From Mimachlamys varia (Eukaryota > Mollusca > Bivalvia > Pectinida > Pectinidae): a stretch of 64,000 bases of DNA. The stretch is from positions 6,878,001 to 6,942,000 of the forward strand of contig OX392527.1 in assembly GCA_947623455.1 (NCBI GenBank), in the 5' to 3' direction. The position numbers and the translations under genes are program-made. A model generated the notes under the pieces. That model was given only the letters and a program-made list of their open reading frames with translations, ran no database searches and had not been told where the DNA came from. Position 1 is the first letter of the stretch. Every line of letters starts with the position of its first letter. Positions 11,754 to 24,466 of this stretch are shown here, one piece after another.

Positions 11754-11876
11754 TTAAGTGTCTGCAGCCAAGATTCTGGCTTGACCATTGTGCGATATGG
11801 AAATCTCGGCGGGGTAGCGTTGTTCCCAAGGCTCTCCGTCAACCTGCATCGGCACTTTGCCCCCGTGTAACGTTAT
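11754..11876 (-). CDS. DGKE: DGKE coding exon 9 (C-terminus)
   Basis: The exon begins after acceptor acag (11880-11877) and reads ITLHGGKVPMQVDGEPWEQR, ending LAADT-stop. The MQVDGEPW signature closes the diacylglycerol kinase accessory domain across the family. It joins exon 8 in phase 0 (ARTVK|ITLHG), matching the HTVRLILK...MPMQVDGEPW order I recall in vertebrate DGKE. The tail after the domain is shorter than in human. The intron before it (11877-14095) is almost wholly a 30-bp minisatellite. Confidence 0.92.
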   Translation of the reverse strand: MTLHGGKVPMQVDGEPWEQRYPAEISISHNGQARILAADT

Positions 11877-11936
11877 CTGTTAAACATAAAACACAATTCT
11901 TTTAAACTTCTTTTAAAATCATTAAGCGTTGTGACT

Positions 11937-14095
11937 CACTTTGACGGTCCTAGATTGTCATATCCTTGTTTTTACGTTCCAAGCATGTCCTACCCTTACC
12001 CTGACGGTCTTTGCTTGTCCTACCCTTACCCTGACGGTCCTTGCTTGTCCTACCCTTACCTTGACGGTCCTACCTTGTCTTACCCTTACCTTTACGGTCC
12101 TAGCTTGTCCCACCCTTACCTTGACGGTCCTAGCTTGTCCTACCCTTACCTTGACGGTCCTAGCTTGTCCTACCCTTACCTTGACGGTCCTAGCTTGTCC
12201 CACCCTTACCTTGACGGCCCTAGCTTGTCCTTCCCTTACCTTGACGGTCCTAGCTTGTTCTACCTTTACCTTGACGGTCCTAGCTTGTCCTACCCTTACC
12301 TTGACGGTCCTACCTTGTCCTACCTTTACCTTTACGGTCCTTGCTTGTCCCACCCTTTACCCTGACGGTCCTAGCTTGTCCCACCTTTACCTTGACGGTC
12401 CTAGCTTGTCCCACCTTTACCCTGACGGTCCTAGCTTGTCCCACCTTTACCTTGACGGTCCTAGCTTGTCCCACCCTTACCCTGACGGTCCTAGCTTGTC
12501 CCACCTTTACCTTGACGGTCCTAGCTTGTCCCACCTTTACCCTGACGGTCCTAGCTTGTCCCACCTTTACCTTGACGGTCCTTGCTTGTCCTACCCTTAC
12601 CTTGACGATCCTAGCTTGTCCCACCCTTACCTTGACGGTCCTTGCTTGTCCTACCCTTACCTTGACGGTCCTTGCTTGTCCCACCCTTACCTTGACGGTC
12701 CTTGCTTGTCCTACCCTTACCTTGACGGTCCTTGCTTGTCGTACCCTTACCTTGACGGTCCTAGCTTGTCCCACCTTTACCTTGACGGTCCTTGCTTGTC
12801 CCACCTTTACCTTGACGGTCCTTGCTTGTCCTACCCTTACCTTTACGGTCCTTGCTTGTCCTACCCTTACCTTGACGGTCCTTGCTTGTCCTACACTTAC
12901 CTTTACGGTCCTTGCTTGTCCTACCCTTACCTTGACGGTCCTAGCTTGTCCTACCCTTACCTTGACGGTCCTTGCTTGTCGTACCCTTACCTTGACGGTC
13001 CTAGCTTGTCCCACCTTTACCTTGACGGTCCTAGCTTGTCCCACCTTTACCTTGACGGTCCTTGCTTGTCGTACCCTTACCTTGACGGTCCTAGCTTGTC
13101 CCACCTTTACCTTACCTTGACGGTCCTTGCTTGTCCTACACTTACCTTTACGGTCCTTGCTTGTCCTACCCTTACCTTGACGGTCCTAGCTTGTCCCACC
13201 TTTACCCTGACGGTCCTTGCTTGTCCCACCTTTACCTTGACGGTCCTAGCTTGTCCCACCTTTACCTTGACGGTCCTTGCTTGTCCTACCCTTACCTTGA
13301 CGGTCCTAGCTTGTCCCACCCTTACCTTGACGGTCCTTGCTTGTCCTACCCTTACCTTGACGGTCCTTGCTTGTCCCACCCTTACCTTGACGGTCCTTGC
13401 TTGTCCTACCCTTACCTTGACGGTTCTTGCTTGTCCCACTTTACCTTGACGGTCCTAGCTTGTCCCACCTTTACCTTGACGGTCCTTGCTTGTCCTACCC
13501 TTACCTTGACGGTTCTTGCTTGTCCCACCTTTACCTTGACGGTCCTAGCTTGTCCCACCTTTACCTTGACGGTCCTTACTTGTCCTACCTTTATCCTGAC
13601 GGTCCTTGCTTGCCCTACCCTTTTCTTGGCGGTCCTAGCTTATCCCACCCTGTCTGACCTGAGATTGCCCTATCCTTCCCTTGACGGTCCTTGCTTGTCC
13701 TACCTTTATCCCGACGGTCCTTTCTTGTACTACATTTATCCTGTCGGTCCTTTCGTGTCCTACCCTTCTCTTGGCGGTCCTAGCTTATCCTACCCTGTCT
13801 GACCTGAGATTGTCCTATCCTTCCCTTGACGGTCCTTGCTTGTCCTACCTTTATCCTGACGGTCCTTTCTTGTACTACATTTATCCTGTCGGTCCTTTCG
13901 TGTCCTACCCTTTTCTTGGCGGTCCTAGCTTATCCTACCCTGTCTGACCTGAGATTGTCCTATCCTTCCCTTGGCGGTCCTAGATTGTCCTACTTTTACA
14001 TGGACGGTCCAAGTATGCCCTTTCCTTACCTTTACGTTCCTAGCCTGTCCCACCCTGTCGGACCTGGACGGTCCCTGGACATGCCCTTTCCTTAC
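11937..14095 (-). repeat. 30-bp minisatellite made of DGKE exon 8 end plus its splice donor (~70 copies)
   Basis: On the minus strand each unit reads gtgggacaagctaggaccgt, then caag, then gtaagg. These are the last 24 exonic bases of DGKE exon 8, coding VGQARTVK, followed by its own 5' splice site. The exon is the first unit and about 70 more follow through the intron almost to exon 9. Because 30 is a multiple of three, long frames appear on both strands ([10 protein letters not shown] on minus, LACPTLTLTV on plus); these are not genes. Near 13650-13960 a ~145-bp higher-order block (tgtctgacctgagattg start) is repeated. Unit variants differ mainly at donor and C/T positions. Confidence 0.93.
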
Positions 14096-14207
14096 CTTGA
14101 CGGTCCTAGCTTGTCCCACCCTGACAGGTGCAGCCATCCCGACCTGCAGCTGGGCTATATGGAATGAAGAGTAGAGGGCCATCACCTCAAGCAAGCCATC
14201 GTCGTAC
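14096..14207 (-). CDS. DGKE: DGKE coding exon 8
   Basis: The exon starts after ttgtatttcag and encodes (R)[19 protein letters not shown] and [18 protein letters not shown]. This is the accessory-domain segment corresponding to [20 protein letters not shown] in vertebrate DGKE. The exon is 112 nt with one leading base completing the Arg codon from exon 7, and it ends in phase 0 at AAG|gtaagg. Its last 24 nt and donor are the founder of the downstream minisatellite. The reading frame stays open beyond the donor only to about 13925, so use of the nearest duplicate donors would lengthen the protein in frame, while use of farther ones would truncate it. Confidence 0.93.
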
Positions 14208-14580
14208 CTGAAATACAAGGGTTGAAATACACGTACTTGTAATACAAGATTTTCTCTCCAAGCTCCAGCTAGATAAATTTTCCTTGCGAATGAATTTCTG
14301 TATATACCGTGACAACGGGTCAGAGAATCAGTGCTTGTTTTACAAAACGTCACCTTTTATGCAGCAACAGGATAACAGTACGGTGACATTTGAACTAATT
14401 AATTGGTTACTTGTTATACAGAAAATATTGGGGATACAATTGGTCAAATTACTAAACAGGGGAAGCAGGCAAATGTTCTACCATGAATGCACAGTCAAAT
14501 TTCTTTGACGATTAAGTTCTAATGGCTGTTTCGTTCTGGACCATCCGAACAAGTTAGCACTAGAGTGTTTAGGGGGTTTA

Positions 14581-14722
14581 TAATTTGCTACAGCTATACT
14601 TGAGCATAAAGTGTTCCCAGAATTTGCTACAGCTATACTTGAGCATAAAGTGTTCCCAGAATTTGCTACAGCTATACTTGAGCATAAAGTATTCCCAGAA
14701 TTTGCTACAGCTATATTTGGAC
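14581..14722. repeat. 39-bp tandem repeat, 3.5 copies
   Basis: Units contain aatttgctacagctatactt and gagcataaagtgttcccag, with almost no divergence. The repeat is in DGKE intron 7 and is not related to the exon 7 end. Confidence 0.85.
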
Positions 14723-16075
14723 CTAAACTAAAGTGTTCACAATAGTTTTTTCGTTTCAGTTGGTTAAATCGACTTTCAGTGGTAAATTTCCCCCAATGTG
14801 ATTATATATATAATACGGAATATGATACGGAAGGAGAGACCTAATTTCCTTGCATCAAAAACAATATTACTAGTTGATATAATTATACAATGCTTAAGTA
14901 TTGTAGCGGCTAAATGATGGATCATTTTTACATATGCCACTTCCAAGTTTCACAGTTTTCCTACAGCAACTCTTGTATGTTCATGAGTTTGATGTCAGCC
15001 TGGGGCAAAAACAACGTCATAAACTAGAGTCACCCCCCCCCTCAGAAGAAAATCACCGCCTTAACGTCTCATACCGGTTGAAGAGTATCTTTACCAGGCC
15101 ACATCCTCTCTTTAAATAGCGCTAAATGGTGTAACACCCCTTTTGCCCAACGATGCTCCAAATCAATTGAAATCCATTTACCAGTACTCACACTATAGTA
15201 ATTATGTTTGACCACTAATAAAATCAATTTACGAGGGCTTTCAGAAGAGAATCCAAACCAAGTTTCACTTAATTCATTAATTTGACTTTCAAAAGGAGGG
15301 TTTTTTAAATGGCGAATGTGTCGGCCATATTGGATTTCTGGCAGTATTCTCTATTTACACATTTTATAACCCGTTATCTTTATCTACTTCGCTAATATAA
15401 CTTTGAAATTATCAAAATACGGTGTTATTTTCCTTTTTTTTTAAATAAAATTTTCAAAAAGACAATCCTTAACCAAAGATTTGATTGTATCGCATCCCCT
15501 CTCGCAATTAGAGTTGCCTCCCTTAGAGAGTTGTACCGGCTTACACACAGCTTGTCACGATACGTAAACATTACTGGTACGTCACTATTTATCTTGTCAT
15601 GGCAGGCCTCGGGGACTCAATACCACTGCAGCTTGACACAGAGTTCGGTGTGACTGGGAGAAGATTGATACAGACTGCGGTGTGACTGGTAGATGTTGGC
15701 AGATAAGACCTGTGGTGGGTGATGGAGACCAGACACCCTCACACACATGTCGGGGAGGACATCGACACCCACAGAATGATGTCTGGGGTCTATGTTACTC
15801 TCAACACATCACATCGCAGACACATCTGATCGACCGACACAGAACGTAATGCTTGTCGACACATACTGGTGGAAACTAGGTCATGTCGGCTCACTGGACA
15901 TAATTGCATCGACATGTTTTCACATAAATATTATATTGTTTAATAGTCAGTAAAGGCCGATCCTGTTTAAGTCCTGCGATTCCACCTGACCCTGAGGTCT
16001 TGCTGGCCTCATGAAAGGTCTACACATCATCACATCATATCGCGTTATAACGATTAGCTGACCATGTAAGCATAC
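14723..16075. other. DGKE intron 7 remainder, nothing recognised
   Basis: Unique-looking AT-rich sequence with a short C run near 15036. The stretch 15600-15850 is richer in GC and has loosely repeated ggtgtgactgg motifs. No exon of DGKE is missing here, because exon 7 joins exon 8 directly in phase. Confidence 0.5.
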
Positions 16076-16206
16076 CTTGCTGGTCGGAACTGGTGGTGTC
16101 CTTCATCCAACGTCCAGGGAAGACAGCCTCCGCCCCAGCTTGCGATGTTGAGGATGACCAAGCCCTCTATGTCGGGTAAGGCCACAACCTGACCATCCAG
16201 CTCCAC
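16076..16206 (-). CDS. DGKE: DGKE coding exon 7
   Basis: The exon reads [20 protein letters not shown] and [20 protein letters not shown], then RPA plus two bases of Arg. It matches the accessory-domain LELDGE-x-VALP...EG-x-x-x-LNI-x-x-WGGGC signature. Acceptor tttgtag precedes 16206; donor ag|gtatgc follows 16076. It is 131 nt, phase 0 in and two bases out. The Leu-Pro-Trp after WGGGC differs from the vertebrate Arg-Leu-Trp but keeps the Trp. Confidence 0.93.
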
Positions 16207-16384
16207 CTACAAAGTACATATATAGTGAGGCCACCAGAACCACCTGGGTACGTCCGACAACTGTAATTTTTATTTAGTACATCACTTAAAAGGCTCAAGT
16301 TTCTACAGCTAGTCACAGGTCAATGAAGTCAAGATGTACGGACACTTTAATTGGTTTAATTTAAAAAAGACATGTCTTACTTAC

Positions 16385-16456
16385 CGTGATTTTCTTGTTC
16401 AGATCTTTACACTCTCGCTCCATCACATCCTTGGTCCCGTAGGTAAAATAACACAA
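16385..16456 (-). CDS. DGKE: DGKE coding exon 6
   Basis: A 24-codon exon reading LCYFTYGTKDVMERECKDLN and KKIT. It matches the YGTKD...ECKDLNKK core of the accessory domain. The acceptor is ctgttattgtag before 16456; the donor is acg|gtaagt after 16385. It is phase 0 at both ends, so it is cleanly skippable without shifting frame. Intron 6 to exon 7 is only 178 bp. Confidence 0.92.
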
Positions 16457-16814
16457 CTACAATAACAGAACAGCAAACAGTAAAACATTAGCCAGGAGAG
16501 AACAAGTTAATTAAGGGGACAACATTGTTCCTGTGAGGTCTACAATAGTTGTATCATTGCTACGGAAAATAACAATACATTTAGACAATACGTGGTATAT
16601 TGATATCATGAGTAAGATCAGCATGTGTCTTCTGGTTAATAAGTTTTTAACAAGATTTTAATACCCTTACCCAGCGTGTCACAAGCCAAACCCAATATAT
16701 ATACATCTTTGTTACCGAGAAGTTGTAAAACCTTTACACAGGACAGACAGTCGACGGACGTCGCACCAAAACAAGTCTGTTAAGTTGGTTACGTTTGCTT
16801 GTGTCTTAATTACG

Positions 16815-16935
16815 TCCGTATAAAACCATGATCATGTAAGGACAGGCCAGGTTTTTGTGGCGGAAGAAAGCCGGAGGTCCATGAGCAAAACCCGACCAAC
16901 CGCCACATATGTCAGTACATAGGACCCCGAATAGA
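16815..16935 (-). mobile_element. decayed SINE fragment
   Basis: Sequence such as aaggacaggccaggtttttg and ggaagaaagccggag resembles the body of the SINE at 3791-4032 (aaggacgtgccaggttttg, gaggaaagcctgag). The tRNA-like end is lost or unrecognisable. It is inside DGKE intron 5. Confidence 0.5.
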
Positions 16936-17137
16936 CACATCACCCCAAGAGTAAAGTGAACCATTTAAAATATATCAAAACTTTCAATTATCCCCGTAAA
17001 GCCTTTCCAATTACAATAAAGACAAACATTAAGTGGAAGTGGTGTGAACATTGTGAGTAAGACGCGATAATCCGAACTTGTCGGCGGTAATAATGGGTGC
17101 CACATTGCAGCACAACAGACGGCCTATAACACAGAGT

Positions 17138-20100
17138 ACGGTTAGCACCTTGTCACGTCTACACGGTTAGCACCTAGTCACGTCTAAACGGCTAGCACCT
17201 AGTCACGTCTAAACGGCTAGCACCTAGTCACGTGTACACGGTTAGCACCTAGTCACGTCTACACGGTTAGCATCTAGTCACGTCTAAACGGCTAACACCT
17301 AGTCACGTGTACACGGTTAGCACCTAGTCACGTCTACACGGTTAGCATCTAGTCACGTCTACACGGTTAGCACCTAGTCACGTCTACATGGTTAGCACCT
17401 AGTCACGTCTACACGGTTATCACCTAGTCGCGTCTACATGGTTAGCACCTAGTCACGTCTACACGGCTAGCACCTAGTCACGTCTACATGGTTAGCACCT
17501 AGTCATGTCTACACGGTTAGCACCTAGTCGCGTCTACATGGTTAGCACCTAGTCACGTCTACACGGTTATCACCTAGTCACTTCTACACGGTTAGCACCT
17601 AGTCACGTCTACACGGTTAGCACCTAGTCACGTCTACACGGTTAGCACCTAGTCATGTCTACACGGTTAGCACCTAGTCACGTCTACACGGTTAGCACCT
17701 AGTCACGTCTACATGGTTAGCACCTAGTCATGTCTACACGGTTAGCACCTAGTCACGTCTACATGGTTAGCACCTAGTCACGTCTACATGGTTAGCACCT
17801 AGTCATGTCTACATGGTTAGCACCTAGTCACGTCTACATGGTTAGCACCTAGTCACGTCTACATGGTTAGCACCTAGTCACGTCTACATGGTTAGCACCT
17901 AGTCACGTCTACACGGTTATCACCTAGTCGCGTCTACATGGTTAGCACCTAGTCACGTCTACACGGTTAGCACCTAGTCACGTCTACACGGTTAGCACCT
18001 AGTCACGTCTACACGGTTAGCACCTAGTCACGTCTACACGGTTAGCACCTAGTCGCGTCTACACGGTTAGCACCTAGTCACGTCTACACGGTTAGCACCT
18101 AGTCACGTCTACACGGTTAGCACCTAGTCACGTCTACATGGTTAGCACCTAGTCATGTCTACACGGTTAGCACCTAGTCACGTCTACATGGTTAGCACCT
18201 AGTCACGTCTACATGGTTAGCACCTAGTCATGTCTACATGGTTAGCACCTAGTCATGTCTACATGGTTAGCACCTAGTCACGTCTACATGGTTAGCACCT
18301 AGTCACGTCTACATGGTTAGCACCTAGTCACGTCTACATGGTTAGCACCTAGTCACGTCTACATGGTTAGCACCTAGTCACGTCTACACGGTTATCACCT
18401 AGTCGCGTCTACATGGTTAGCACCTAGTCACGTCTACACGGTCAGCACCTAGTCATGTCTACACGGTTAGCACCTTGTCACGTCTACACGGTTAGCACCT
18501 AGTCACGTCTACACGGTTAGCACCTAGTCACGTCTACACGGTTAGCACCTAGTCACGTCTAAACGGTTAGCACCTAGTCGCGTCTACACGGTTAGCACCT
18601 AGTCGCGTCTACACGGTTAGCAACTAGTCACGTCTACACGGTCAGCACCTAGTCATGTCTACACGGTTATCACCTAGTCACGTCTACACGGTTAGCACCT
18701 AGTCACGTATACATGGTTAGCACCTAGTCACGTCTACACGGTTAGCACCTAGTCACGTCTACACGGTTAGCACCTAGTCACGTCTAAACGGTTAGCACCT
18801 AGTCATGTCTACACGGTTAGCACCTAGTCACGTCTAAACGGTTAGCACCTAGTCACGTCTACACGGTTAGCACCTAGTCACGTCTACACGGTTAGCACCT
18901 AGTCACGTCTAAACGGTTAGCACCTAGTCACGTCTACACGGTTAGCACCTAGTCACGTCTAAACGGTTAGCACCTAGTCACGTCTAAACGGTTAGCACCT
19001 AGTCACGTCTACACGGTTAGCACCTAGTCACGTCTAAACGGTTAGCACCTAGTCACGTCTACACGGTTAGCACCTAGTCACGTCTAAACGGTTAGCACCT
19101 AGTCACGTCTACACGGTTAGCACCTAGTCACGTCTAAACGGTTAGCACCTAGTCACGTCCACACGGTTAGCACCTAGTCACGTCTACACGGTTAGCACCT
19201 AGTCACGGCTACACGGTTAGCACCTAGTCACGTCTACACGGTTAGCACCTAGTCACGTATAAACGGTTAGCACCTAGTCACGTCTACACGGTTAGCACCT
19301 AGTCACGTATACATGGTTAGCACCTAGTCACGTCTACACGGTTAGCAACTAGTCACGTCTACACGGTCAGCACCTAGTCATGTCTACACGGTTATCACCT
19401 AGTCACGTCTACACGGTTAGCACCTAGTCACGTCTACACGGTTAGCACCTAGTCACGTCTACATGGTTAGCACCTAGTCACGTCTACATGGTTAGCACCT
19501 AGTCACGTCTACACGGTTAGCACCTAGTCACGTCTACATGGTTAGCACCTAGTCGCGTCTACACGGTTAGCACCTAGTCGCGTCTACACGGTTAGCAACT
19601 AGTCACGTCTACACGGTCAGCACCTAGTCATGTCTACACGGTTATCACCTAGTCACGTCTACACGGTTAGCACCTAGTCACGTATACATGGTTAGCACCT
19701 AGTCACGTCTACACGGTTAGCACCTAGTCACGTCTACACGGTTAGCACCTAGTCACGGCTACACGGTTAGCACCTAGTCACGTCTACACGGCTAACACCT
19801 AGTCACGTGTACACGGTTAGCACCTAGTCACGTCTACACGGTTAGCACCTAGTCACGTCTACATGGTTAGCACCTAGTCACGTCTACACGGTTAGCACCT
19901 AGTCACGTCTACACGGTTAGCACCTAGTCACGTCTACACGGTTAGCACCTAGTCACGACTACACGGTTAGCACCTAGTCACGTCTACACGGTTAGCACCT
20001 AGTCACGTCTACACGGCTAGCACCTAGTCACGTCTACATGGTTAGCACCTAGTCACGTCTACACGGTCAGCACCTAGTCACGTCTAAACGGCTAGCACCT

Positions 20101-21135
20101 AGTCACGTCTACATGGTTAGCACCTAGTCACGTCTACATGGTTAGCACCTAGTCACGTCTACACGGCTAGCACCTAGTCACGTCTACATGGTAAGCACCT
20201 AGTCACGTCTACACGGTTAGCACCTAGTCACGTCTACACGGTTAGCACCTAGTCACGTCTACATGGTAAGCACCTAGTCACGTCTACATGGTTAGCACCT
20301 AGTCACGTCTACATGGTTAGCACCTAGTCACGTCTACATGGTTAGCACCTAGTCACGTCTACATGGTTAGCACCTAGTCACGTCTACATGGTTAGCACCT
20401 AGTCACGTCTAAACGGTTAGCACCTAGTCACGTCTACACGGCTAGCACCTAGTCACGTCTACACGGTTAGCACCTACTCACGTGTACACGGTTAGCACCT
20501 AGTCACGTCTACACAGTTAGCACCTAGTCGCGTCTACACGGTTAGCACCTAGTCACGTCTACATGGTTAGCACCTAGTCACGTCTACACGGTTATCACCT
20601 AGTCACGTCTACATGGTTAGCACCTAGTCACGTCTACATGGTTAGCAACTAGTCACGTCTACATGGTTAGCACCTAGTCACGTCTACACGGTTAGCACCT
20701 AGTCACATCTACACGGTTATCACCTAGTCACGTCTAAACGGTTAGCACCTAGTCACGTCTACACGGTTATCACCTAGTCACGTCTACACGGTTAGCACCT
20801 AGTCACGTCTACACGGTTAGCACCTAGTCACGTCTAAACGGTTAGCACCTAGTCACGTCTACACGGTTAGCACCTAGTCACGTCTACATGGTTAGCACCT
20901 AGTCACGTCTACATGGTTAGCACCTAGTCACGTCCATACGGCTAGCACCTAGTCACGTCTACATGGTTAGCACCTAGTCACGTCTACATGGTTAGCACCT
21001 AGTCACGTCTACACGGTTAGCACCTAGTCACGTCTACATGGTTAGCACCTAGTCACGTCTACATGGTTAGCACCTAGTCACGTCTACATGGTTAGCACCT
21101 AGTCACGTCTACATGGTAAGCACCTAGTCACGTTT
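17138..21135. repeat. 25-bp minisatellite, ~160 copies
   Basis: The unit is built from gttagcacctagtcacgtct plus acacg or acatg. Variants (acacg, acatg, aaacg; gttag, gctag, gttat, gtcag) alternate in blocks that are themselves repeated, which points to repeated multi-unit duplication. The period is almost perfectly kept for 4 kb. It lies in DGKE intron 5 and shows no exon homology. Confidence 0.95.
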
Positions 21136-22036
21136 CTACTGGGACCTACTGTCTCACTGCATAACTATTCATCCGTACATTACTACGTGTACGGTTTTAC
21201 AACATGGACGTACCTTACAATTACACAAAATCATGATTTACACTTGTCTGCACGTTATCACGACATGGGCATACCTCATAAAACTAAAATAACACTAAAT
21301 CATGTTATACACGTACGTTACCATAAACTTGCACGTAATCACGACATGTACGTACCTCAAAACATGTACGTACGTTACAAATCATGCTTTACACGTGCGT
21401 TACTACAAACCTGTCTTTATCTACATGACATGTATGTGTCGTGGAACAAATAAATACTTAATACTACATGTTGTTTGTTTCTTACATAGCTGAATAAGTA
21501 TATGAACGTAAGTCAAGTACCGTGCAAGTTTTAGGCGAACTTTGACCTGAGATAGACATCGACATGGCCCAAGCAGTTACATGTAAGCATTTCTCAGCGT
21601 CCTAAACACCAACAGAATGCTAAACATTTGAAATCATCGCGATTTGATTTTTTCATCTGTTCGACAGAAGTATTCAGTAACGGATCCAGGGACATCAAAG
21701 GATAGCCCTACATACATTACAAGCTCCCCCACGCCGCGCTGAAGGGCGACACGGGAGCGCTCCTATTAACTGTCCATTAGCACAAGTGTTAATTTAATTA
21801 TGAATAAAACATATCGCATGTGCTACTTGTTAAAAATCGACCAATACTATATAGGACATTATTGGTAGGAATGAAGAAAGCCTTTGACGAAATTCTTTAA
21901 TAACTAGTTAGCTACTTTTAAAGGACATCAAAATTATGTTGTTGTTAGGAAACATGTTTCTGGACAAATTACTTCAAACGAATGGATGTAACAGCAGTTC
22001 GCAAATGTTAGGTTCTGTAAGTGGTGATAAGGATGT
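21136..22036. other. DGKE intron 5, no gene seen
   Basis: From 21180 to 21440 there are loose repeats of acgtacgttac and catgacatg motifs. The rest is unique AT-rich sequence. The short open frames have no recognisable content. Confidence 0.45.
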
Positions 22037-22876
22037 TATTACAAGTATAACATTGTACAAACAATAGATCATAACATTGTAACAACAATAGATCATAACA
22101 TTGTACAAACAATAGATCATAACATTGTACAAACAATAGATAATTACACTGTATAAACAATAGATCATAACATTGTACAAACAATAGATCATTACATTGT
22201 ACAAACAATATATCGTAACATTGTACAGACAATAGATCATTACACTGTACAAACAATGGATCATTACATTGTACAAACAATATATCATAACATTGTACAA
22301 ACAATATATCATAACATTGTAACAACAATATATCATAACATTGTACAAACAATATATCATAACATTGTACAAACAATAGATCATAACATTGTAACAACAA
22401 TATATCATAACATTGTATAAACAATATATCATAACATTGTACAAACAATAGATCATTAAACTGTACAAACAACGGATCATAACATTGTACAAACAACAGA
22501 TCATTAAACTGTACAAACAATAGATCATAACATTGAACAAACAATAGATCGTTACATTGTACAAACAATATATCATATCATTGTACAAACAATAGCTTAT
22601 GTATTGTACAAACAATAGATCGTTACATTGTACAAACAATAGGTCATAACATTGTATAAACAATAGATCGTTACATTGTACAAACAATAGCTTATTAATT
22701 GCACAAACAATAGATCGTTACACTGTACAAACAATATACTATTACACTGTACAAACAATAGATTATTACACTGAACAAACAAAATAGATTATTACACTCT
22801 ACAATCAATAGATCATAACATTGTACAAACAATAGATCATTTCATTGTACAAACAATAGATCATTCCACTGTAAAA
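22037..22876. repeat. 24-bp minisatellite, ~34 copies
   Basis: The unit core is aacattgtacaaacaatag plus atcat. Because 24 is divisible by three the minus strand shows long frames (repeats of YNVMIYCL and QCYDLLFV) that are artefacts. The 5' units vary between atagatcat and atatatcat. Confidence 0.93.
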
Positions 22877-23084
22877 TAATAACCCATTACAACACAATCA
22901 CGACCGGCGCGTACACCACGTGATCACGACGCTAACAGGCCCCTAGGTACTACTCGAGGCGGCGTGACTCCTATCAACGCGAAAGTAAAACCACAGTCAT
23001 TTACACAGTTATAAATCAATGTTTAATTGAACTAGAACTGTAAGCCGATGGCTGACGAACACCCCGCTCCATGTTGTTTGCAGA

Positions 23085-23320
23085 AAACCTGTTTATAGTG
23101 ACCAGTTACCAATAGCAACCATAATTTTGAGAAAAGAAATGTTGCATGCACATCTACACATGGTCCTTTATATCAGCGTGAAGTTTAATTGAAATTGGCC
23201 AAGCGGTTTAAGAGGAGTTGTTCGGACAATTTTTTTCTACGGACATACAGACAGACGGGCAGACTGATTCCAGTATATACCCCCTAACTTCGTTGCGGGG
23301 GGGGGGGGGGGGGGGTATAA
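23085..23320. mobile_element. interspersed repeat fragment ending in a hairpin with a G19 run
   Basis: The text gaaattggccaagcggttta, agaggagttgttcgg and acggacatacagacagacgg, ending with tataccccctaacttcgttg and then nineteen G (23297-23315) and tataa, resembles the 3' end of a repeat I recall from many mollusc sequences. The ends tataccccc and gggggtata can pair. The G tract is probably unstable in length. Confidence 0.45.
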
Positions 23321-24466
23321 AATCTCCAAAAAATTATGAAAACCTGAAAGCGAGCCGAAGTTATTAACTCGTCTACCATGTCATCGTATAGTCTGTTCAT
23401 TATTATGTTTTCCATATCCTTCCTATTTGTCGATACTGGTATGACTGGTGAGATTGTGTCCTAATACAGCAAAATTTGTACTGATCCAAACACTTATTTA
23501 ACCTATTTATTGACATTTGATTGAGTTTGTTCTCCGCGTTTCACTCTTTGTGATCTCCATTTCTCCATAGATCAATATTCATAATTCATTATCTCGATTG
23601 TCAGTGTGTTAACACTGAATACTCCTATTTCTGATTCTCCAACAAGTTAACAGTCACGTTATATATATCACAGTGTCTCAATGCGTTTTGTTATCTTAAT
23701 TGGAATTATTTTATTGCAAAAGCCGCTTTTGAAACAACTGTGTGACAGTAACAATATTCCCATTGGTTACACGACAGCAATAGGCTTACTGATGTAAATC
23801 AGTCAAATGAACAGACACAGTGGCCTTCGTAAAGATAGAGATGACCCCCGACAATGGCGCCAGTAACACGTGTCACTGGCCTATCTGTCGTCCATCTCCC
23901 AACCCATTCACGTACCTATGGTACAATATACCTATCTGCCTTATAGTACTATTGGACTCGCACCAAATTTCTATATTACCGACGAATTACACACGCTTTA
24001 GACAACCCTTTTAATTTGTCCTAAAACAAAGCGAAATTTATCCGACAGATCAACGACATCTACAACAAACTTACTTCTAGAAGTGAGATACAATAACATA
24101 ATGACATTACCTTCATCGTGAAATATCACATATAATTGTCTGATAATTAACCAGGCGAGAACATTTAATAATTAATTAGCGAGTAATCAAAGAAGCCCAC
24201 TGAAACAGTATACGTTGCTGGCAATGCTATATTTGGCGAGGTGACAACATTTGTAGAACAAAGTTCTGAACAAGATATATGTCATTGTAGAACATTATTA
24301 AATTACTACAGACATACCGAAGGTTTTGTGGGATCAGCATTATAGAAACAGGTGTTGGAGCCCGTTTTCAATTGACAATTTGCTATTTGGGACTCTCGTT
24401 ATATTTTGGAGATTTTACTGATGTTTGAGGTGGAATATAACAACTAATGTCATTTGTGTGTTAATC
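23321..24466. other. upstream region of the nested B-box gene
   Basis: Intronic DNA on the DGKE strand and the upstream flank of the plus-strand gene at 24467. The frame 23820-24014 contains no recognisable protein. A promoter cannot be placed with confidence. Confidence 0.4.

Noticed and set aside
11941..13449. 502-codon plus-strand open frame (LACPTLTLTV repeats) and matching minus frames
   Set aside because: The 30-bp unit is divisible by three, so all frames stay open on both strands. The unit is a copy of the DGKE exon 8 junction, not a repetitive protein gene.
17138..21135. CRISPR array
   Set aside because: Regular 25-bp direct repeats with no unique spacers, in a eukaryotic intron. 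This is a minisatellite.
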